DNA from: Desulfococcus multivorans
Lineage (GTDB): Bacteria; Desulfobacterota; Desulfobacteria; Desulfobacterales; Desulfococcaceae
Direction of reading: 5' to 3'
Length of the DNA stretch: 64,000 nt
Assembly: GCF_001854245.1 (NCBI RefSeq)
Contig: NZ_CP015381.1
Span: 1,895,001-1,959,000 of the forward strand
This document shows, in pieces, positions 60,298-64,000 of the stretch. The first letter of the stretch is position 1. Every line of letters starts with the position of its first letter. The notes below the pieces were generated by a model. The model had not been told where the DNA came from. It saw only the letters and a program-made list of their open reading frames with translations, and made no database searches. The position numbers and the translations under genes are program-made.

Positions 60298-62066
60298 ATG
60301 ATTCGGCCAAGGAAACCCATTGTGATGCAACAGCCATATGCGAGGATATTGACGGTCGCGGGCGTCATGGTGCTTTCAGTGTTTTTTCGGGTCCGGTTCG
60401 GGGACAGGAGCAGGAGCGGCGGAACGTCGGTGAAAGGGCAACGGAACCCGCTGCGCTGTCGGCAAGGGACGGCGATACCATCGAGACCCTCAAGAGCCTT
60501 ATCCAGACCCGAATGGAGATCAACACACAGATCAAGGACACGAAGCAGGCGCGGAACGTCGCCGGAAGCGAGGGGGAGAAGACGGCTACCAGCACGGCGC
60601 TGGACCAGCTCAGGGCTAAACTCTCGGAGGTGGAGTCTGATTTCGAGAGCATTGCCACCGGCGTTGATATCGAGAATTTTCTTGTGAAATCGCAGGAAAA
60701 GATCGATTGGAAAGAGGAGCTTTCAACGCTTCTGACGCCGCTGCTCAGTGAATTGAAACAGCTTACCGATCGTCCACGGCAGCAGGAGAAACTGAGGAGC
60801 GAGATTCAACTTCAGCAAAACCAGTTGGCGACCATTAAAGTTGCGCTTCGGAACATCGATACGCTGATTCAGAATACCGCGGATGACGATATCCGCCTCA
60901 AAAAGGCACTGGAGGGGCTGCGAGAGGAATGGCTGCGCCGGGAACGGCAGGTCGCCGACAGGCTCAAGGTGGATCAGTACCAGCTCCAGGAACTCCTGAG
61001 GCAGCGACAATCTATCTTCGATTCCTCCCAGGAGGTTGTGAAGTCCTTTTTCAGGAGTCGCGGAAAAAATTTCATCATGGCCGTGGTCGCCTTTTTCGCC
61101 ACTTTTTTTCTCATGCGCTATGTTCACCGGCTGGTATACCGATTCAGTCCCATTCATAAGCGCGGCGAGCGCACCTTCATCATCCGAATGATGGATGTGT
61201 TTTATCATATCCTGACGGGAATCGGGGCCACCGGCGCGCTCCTATTCGTTCTCTATACGGTCGGAGACTGGCTTCTGCTCAGCTTTGCCATCATCTTCAT
61301 CATCGGTGTCGCCTAGACGGCGAAGGCGGGGCTCCCCATGTTCTGGCGACAGGTTCAACTGATGCTCAATCTGGGCACGGTCCGGGAAAACGAGCGAATC
61401 ATCTTCAACGGCATACCGTGGCGGGTGGCATCTTTGAACGTCTATGCAACACTCGATAATCCGGATCTCCGGCCGAGGCTCCTCCGGGTTCCGCTTCGAG
61501 ACATCCTCGACCTCAATTCCCGGACCTATGATGCCGAGGAACCCTGGTTCCCCTGCCGAATCCACGAGTGGGTCCTGCTGTCGGACGGGAACTGGGGAGA
61601 AATCGTCAGTCAGACGCCGGAGATGGTTCAACTGGTGTCAAGGGGCGGCAGCCGCATTACCTACCCGACCCAGGATTTTTTGGGACTCGGTCCCAAAAAC
61701 ATTTCGAAGGGGTTCAGAATCAAAATTGTCTTCGGCCTCGATTACAATCTCCAGGCGTCGATCACCCAGGCCGTCCCCGAGAAGCTCGAGGCATCCCTCA
61801 GGGCAAAATTGGAGGAGACCGGCTACTACGGGGACCTGGTTCAGCTCAAGGTCGAGGTGGCGGCGGCAGGTCCGTCATCGCTGGATTTGGCGATCATTGC
61901 CGATTTTTCCGGAAAGATGGCGTGTTACTACAACAAACTGAACCGACTTATCAATCGGATGGCCATCGAAACCTGCAACGAAAATGAATGGAATATTCCT
62001 TTTCCCCAACTCACCGTTCATACCCAGGAGCCGTTGCGATTCCAGATGGACGGGTCCTTGTCATGA
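60298..62066 (+). pseudogene. Interrupted MscS-type mechanosensitive channel gene (frameshift plus in-frame TAG)
   Basis: The locus reads as one MscS-related gene with two breaks. Frame 1 begins at ATG 60298 (AAAGGA site upstream) with a signal sequence (MQQPYARILTVAGVMVLSVF) and is open to 60387; the coding then continues in frame 0, one base shifted, after the T6 run at 60382-60387 (GQEQERRNVGERATEPAAL onward, a coiled coil to residue about 190). Membrane helices lie near 61075-61130 and 61200-61310 (LSFAIIFIIGVA). A TAG at 61314-61316 then interrupts the same frame, which continues TAKAGLPMFWRQVQLMLNLG, ERIIFNGIPWRVASLNVYAT to 62066. Adding one T and reading through TAG gives a continuous frame of 590 codons. 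I infer a damaged gene; sequencing error or recoding remains possible. Confidence 0.72.
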
Positions 62067-62192
62067 GATAACTTGCGTATTATAGTAAAAGGTAACGTTA
62101 TGAGGACCCAGACATGCCGATAGAGGGCGCATTCAGGTTTTGGGTCTGGAAAGGTTCAATGGATTCCAATCTCAACAGAAAGGACGACCACC

Positions 62193-62462
62193 ATGATCAG
62201 CAAAGCCGAACTATGTGACAAAATTCGAAAAATATATCCGGATATCGGTGAGTGCGGGATTGACGTCGAGGTCGATTACGATGCCGAACAAAAAGCCTGG
62301 GTCGTGGATCTCAAAAAAGGCGGCCATGAGCTCAAGACATTTCTCGAGGACAACGATGCGGAAAAATGCATGGAGGGAAAGCAGTGTGTCAGTCTGGGCA
62401 TCGAAATTGCTCAACTTAGAGCGAATATCGAGAGAATGAAGGAAGCGGATGGCCGGTCGTGA
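62193..62462 (+). CDS. Small conserved hypothetical protein
   Basis: I do not recognise this 89-residue protein. It is acidic and soluble, with three cysteines (ELCDKI, GECGID, EKCMEGKQC makes four counting the last) and a central beta-like segment VEVDYDAEQKAWVVDLKKGG. It has a good site (AGAAAGGACGACC) and is followed at once by a strong terminator, so it is very likely expressed from its own promoter. Confidence 0.65.
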   Translation: MISKAELCDKIRKIYPDIGECGIDVEVDYDAEQKAWVVDLKKGGHELKTFLEDNDAEKCMEGKQCVSLGIEIAQLRANIERMKEADGRS

Positions 62463-62474
62463 AAATATTTTTCG

Positions 62475-62523
62475 GGCATCTTGCGGGCGGCCTGTTGACG
62501 GCCTCCGCAAGATGCCTTTCTTT
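62475..62523 (+). terminator. Strong Rho-independent terminator
   Basis: GGCATCTTGCGG and CCGCAAGATGCC form a perfect 12-bp stem, with an inner GCGGCC/GGCC extension, followed by TTTCTTT. It lies 12 bases after the stop of the small protein gene. Confidence 0.92.
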
Positions 62524-62570
62524 GGAATGGCCCTGCGGCGGATTCGGTTTGACGGATGCCGCTGCAGAAG

Positions 62571-64000
62571 TTACATTCCCAGATAGTCCAGTTCGAAGGG
62601 CCATGCCTCGTGGCCGCCTTCCATGAACCATACCCGATCGAATCCCGCGGCCTGAAGGATACGCTGGGCCTCATACCCCCTGAGGCTGATCTTGCAGAAC
62701 GTGATGATGTCCTTGTCCCTGGGCAGCTCATTCAGGCGTTCGCGCAGTGAACCCAGGGGGATGTGGACGACCTTGTCATAAGCCATCTTGAGCATCTTGT
62801 TCTCATCGGGCTCCCGGACATCCAGAAGCAGAACATCCCCTTGGTCCATCCGTTCCTTGGCGTCGTAAACACTGATGGATCGGGCGATGCCGTCCATCTT
62901 GTTGCTGAGCACGTGGGCGCATACGGCGATGGGATCGATGGGTGGACCGAAGGGTGGGGCATACGCCAGATCAATATCGGCCAGATCCTCTACGGTCCCG
63001 CCGTAATAGAGGGTGCCGGCGGCCACGTCCAGGCGTTTGGCGCCGTCCCCGGCCCCGGCGACCTGAACTCCCAGTACCTTGCGGTCCCGCTTCGAGGCCA
63101 GCATTTTGATCAGGAAATAGCGGGCGTTCTTCATGTAATGCGGCCGATCGGGTCCGCCCCAGACGATGGATTCGTAAGCAATGCCCAGCTTTTTGGCCAT
63201 GGCTTCGGTCAGGCCGGTTCGACCGACGGTATAGTCAAAGACCTTGACGACGCCGGTGCCGTTGATGCCGGGAAAAGGCGTCTGCTGTCCGGCGATGTGA
63301 TTGGCGATGGTCCGTCCGTGCTTGTTGGCCGTCGACCCCAAAGGAACATACATGGGTGGGGCCACGGTTTTGTTGATGAAACGATTGAGTACGCAGTCGC
63401 CGCCGGCGTAGATATCCGGGTCGCTGGTCTGGCAATTGTTGTTGATGAGAATGCCCCGATCACAAAATAGCCCGGCTTCTCGGGCCAATTCGTCATTGGG
63501 GCGGGTACCCACGGCCACTACGACGCAGTCGGCTGAAATAGAACGTTGATCGGTTTTGACGGCCGTCACTTTGCCGTCCCCGTCGCCTTCGAGTCCCACC
63601 ACCCGTTCGCCCAGAGCCAGGTCCACATCATTGTCCTCCAGATGAAGCTGGACGTAGGCGGCCAGATCCCGATCCATCACGCCGGGCAGCACATGGTCGA
63701 ACATCTCGACCATGGTAACGTTCATATCCTTGTACATCAAGGCTTCGGCCATTTCCATGCCGATAAAACCAGCGCCCACCATTACGGCGTTTTTAAGCCC
63801 CTGGGCTGCGATTTCCTCTACGAGGGTCCGGGCGTGTTCGGGGTGGGTCATGAACCACACGTTTTTGAGATCGATGCCCGGGATGGGAGGACGAAAGGCC
63901 GAACCGCCGGCGGCGATCACCAGTTTGTCATAAGGCAGGTCCGATTCGACCCCGGTGTCGAGGGCTTTGACGGTTACGGTCTTCCGGCTCCGGTTGATCC
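62571..64000 (-). CDS. FAD-dependent CoA-disulfide reductase-like oxidoreductase with C-terminal rhodanese domain, partial
   Basis: The C-terminal 475 or so residues of a pyridine-nucleotide-disulfide oxidoreductase; the N-terminus with the FAD Gly-rich loop and the redox Cys lies beyond the right edge. Visible are YDKLVIAAGGSAFRPPIPG, the NAD loop VMVGAGFIGMEMAEALMYKD, the ATG motif VVVAVGTRPNDELAREAG and the FAD stretch DPDIYAGGDCVLNRF. The last 100 residues are a rhodanese domain with Cys in ITFCKISLRGYEAQRIL. Such fusions (CoADR-RHD type) reduce CoA disulfide or polysulfide/CoA-persulfide and fit sulfur metabolism. Confidence 0.88.
   Translation of the reverse strand, partial: INRSRKTVTVKALDTGVESDLPYDKLVIAAGGSAFRPPIPGIDLKNVWFMTHPEHARTLVEEIAAQGLKNAVMVGAGFIGMEMAEALMYKDMNVTMVEMFDHVLPGVMDRDLAAYVQLHLEDNDVDLALGERVVGLEGDGDGKVTAVKTDQRSISADCVVVAVGTRPNDELAREAGLFCDRGILINNNCQTSDPDIYAGGDCVLNRFINKTVAPPMYVPLGSTANKHGRTIANHIAGQQTPFPGINGTGVVKVFDYTVGRTGLTEAMAKKLGIAYESIVWGGPDRPHYMKNARYFLIKMLASKRDRKVLGVQVAGAGDGAKRLDVAAGTLYYGGTVEDLADIDLAYAPPFGPPIDPIAVCAHVLSNKMDGIARSISVYDAKERMDQGDVLLLDVREPDENKMLKMAYDKVVHIPLGSLRERLNELPRDKDIITFCKISLRGYEAQRILQAAGFDRVWFMEGGHEAWPFELDYLGM

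Noticed and set aside
60382-60387. Programmed -1 frameshift on the T6 run
   Set aside because: The frame-to-slip geometry (GTG TTT TTT CGG) is not a full X-XXY-YYZ heptamer in both sites, and the same gene carries a second lesion.
61314-61316. TAG as a pyrrolysine codon
   Set aside because: Some Deltaproteobacteria use pyrrolysine, but the gene also has a frameshift and MscS proteins are not known Pyl proteins; simple decay is likelier.
1-64000. tRNA, rRNA, transposase, integrase or attachment sites
   Set aside because: None could be recognised on reading, so the CIS operon and its neighbours are not shown to be a mobile island.

Overview
This window looks like a chromosomal segment of a GC-rich anaerobic Deltaproteobacterium (Desulfobacterota, perhaps related to the Desulfosarcina/Desulfococcus group). 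That is an inference from gene content: a four-subunit 2-oxoacid:ferredoxin oxidoreductase, pyruvate phosphate dikinase, an NAD(P)H disulfide oxidoreductase-rhodanese fusion, a putative heme-c sensor kinase, many radical-SAM/PutA/PilC/PilS-type genes, and no marker of another phylum. No rRNA, tRNA, CRISPR array, transposase or integrase was seen.

Region 1 (544-11928, + strand) is one tightly packed operon for a phage-tail-like contractile injection system (CIS) of the Afp/PVC-related type. The order is tail terminator (DUF4255), sheath, inner tube, a long disordered protein, LysM hub, VgrG/gp5-like spike, small putative tip protein, gp25 baseplate protein, gp47/J baseplate protein fused to a beta-propeller-like C-terminus, gpI-like protein, a transmembrane PASTA protein and a membrane-anchored Cys-rich protein. 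Most neighbours overlap by 1-22 bases, so they are probably translationally coupled. No AAA+ ATPase, tape measure or tail fibre is recognisable in the window. The membrane PASTA gene overlaps the last baseplate gene by ATGA, which suggests a membrane- or wall-anchored CIS rather than a freely released one.

Region 2 (11929-19990) holds a convergent polytopic membrane protein and then a block of predicted exported proteins: a caspase-like (C14) and NlpC/P60-like double protease, a small holin-sized membrane protein, a FecR-domain lipoprotein and a TPR-CHAT protease lipoprotein. Two clan-CD proteases beside a CIS is the most intriguing context in the window.

Region 3 (20149-31452) has an MFS transporter, a histidine kinase with a CxxCH motif, a 1213-residue PutA (minus strand) with a repeated 17-bp motif in its promoter region, korDABC and a radical SAM protein. 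Region 4 (31974-40766) has mltG-nagZ, an anion permease, two convergent TerD-family genes, pilC, a PilS-like kinase and a small lipoprotein. Region 5 (40863-53000) has a conserved hypothetical, a TetR regulator, an acyl-CoA synthetase, a cupin-HTH regulator, an Lrp-lysA pair with a near-consensus promoter, a DHFR-like reductase-SppA pair, a DUF3482 GTPase-DUF2868 membrane protein pair and exonuclease III. Region 6 (53213-64000) has a LOR/SDH-type protein, a DUF4126 membrane protein, PPDK, an aldo-keto reductase, a 3'(2'),5'-bisphosphate nucleotidase, a broken MscS-like gene, a small conserved protein with a strong terminator, and a truncated CoA-disulfide-reductase-like gene running off the right edge.

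Scattered through the gaps outside the CIS operon is a family of related palindromic elements (shared blocks such as CTCAACTTTCG, CCTCCCGGCACCGGCC, CCGCTATCCGG and GGCTGAAGG), at least ten copies, all intergenic. They look like a REP/BIME-type or MITE-like family native to this genome.
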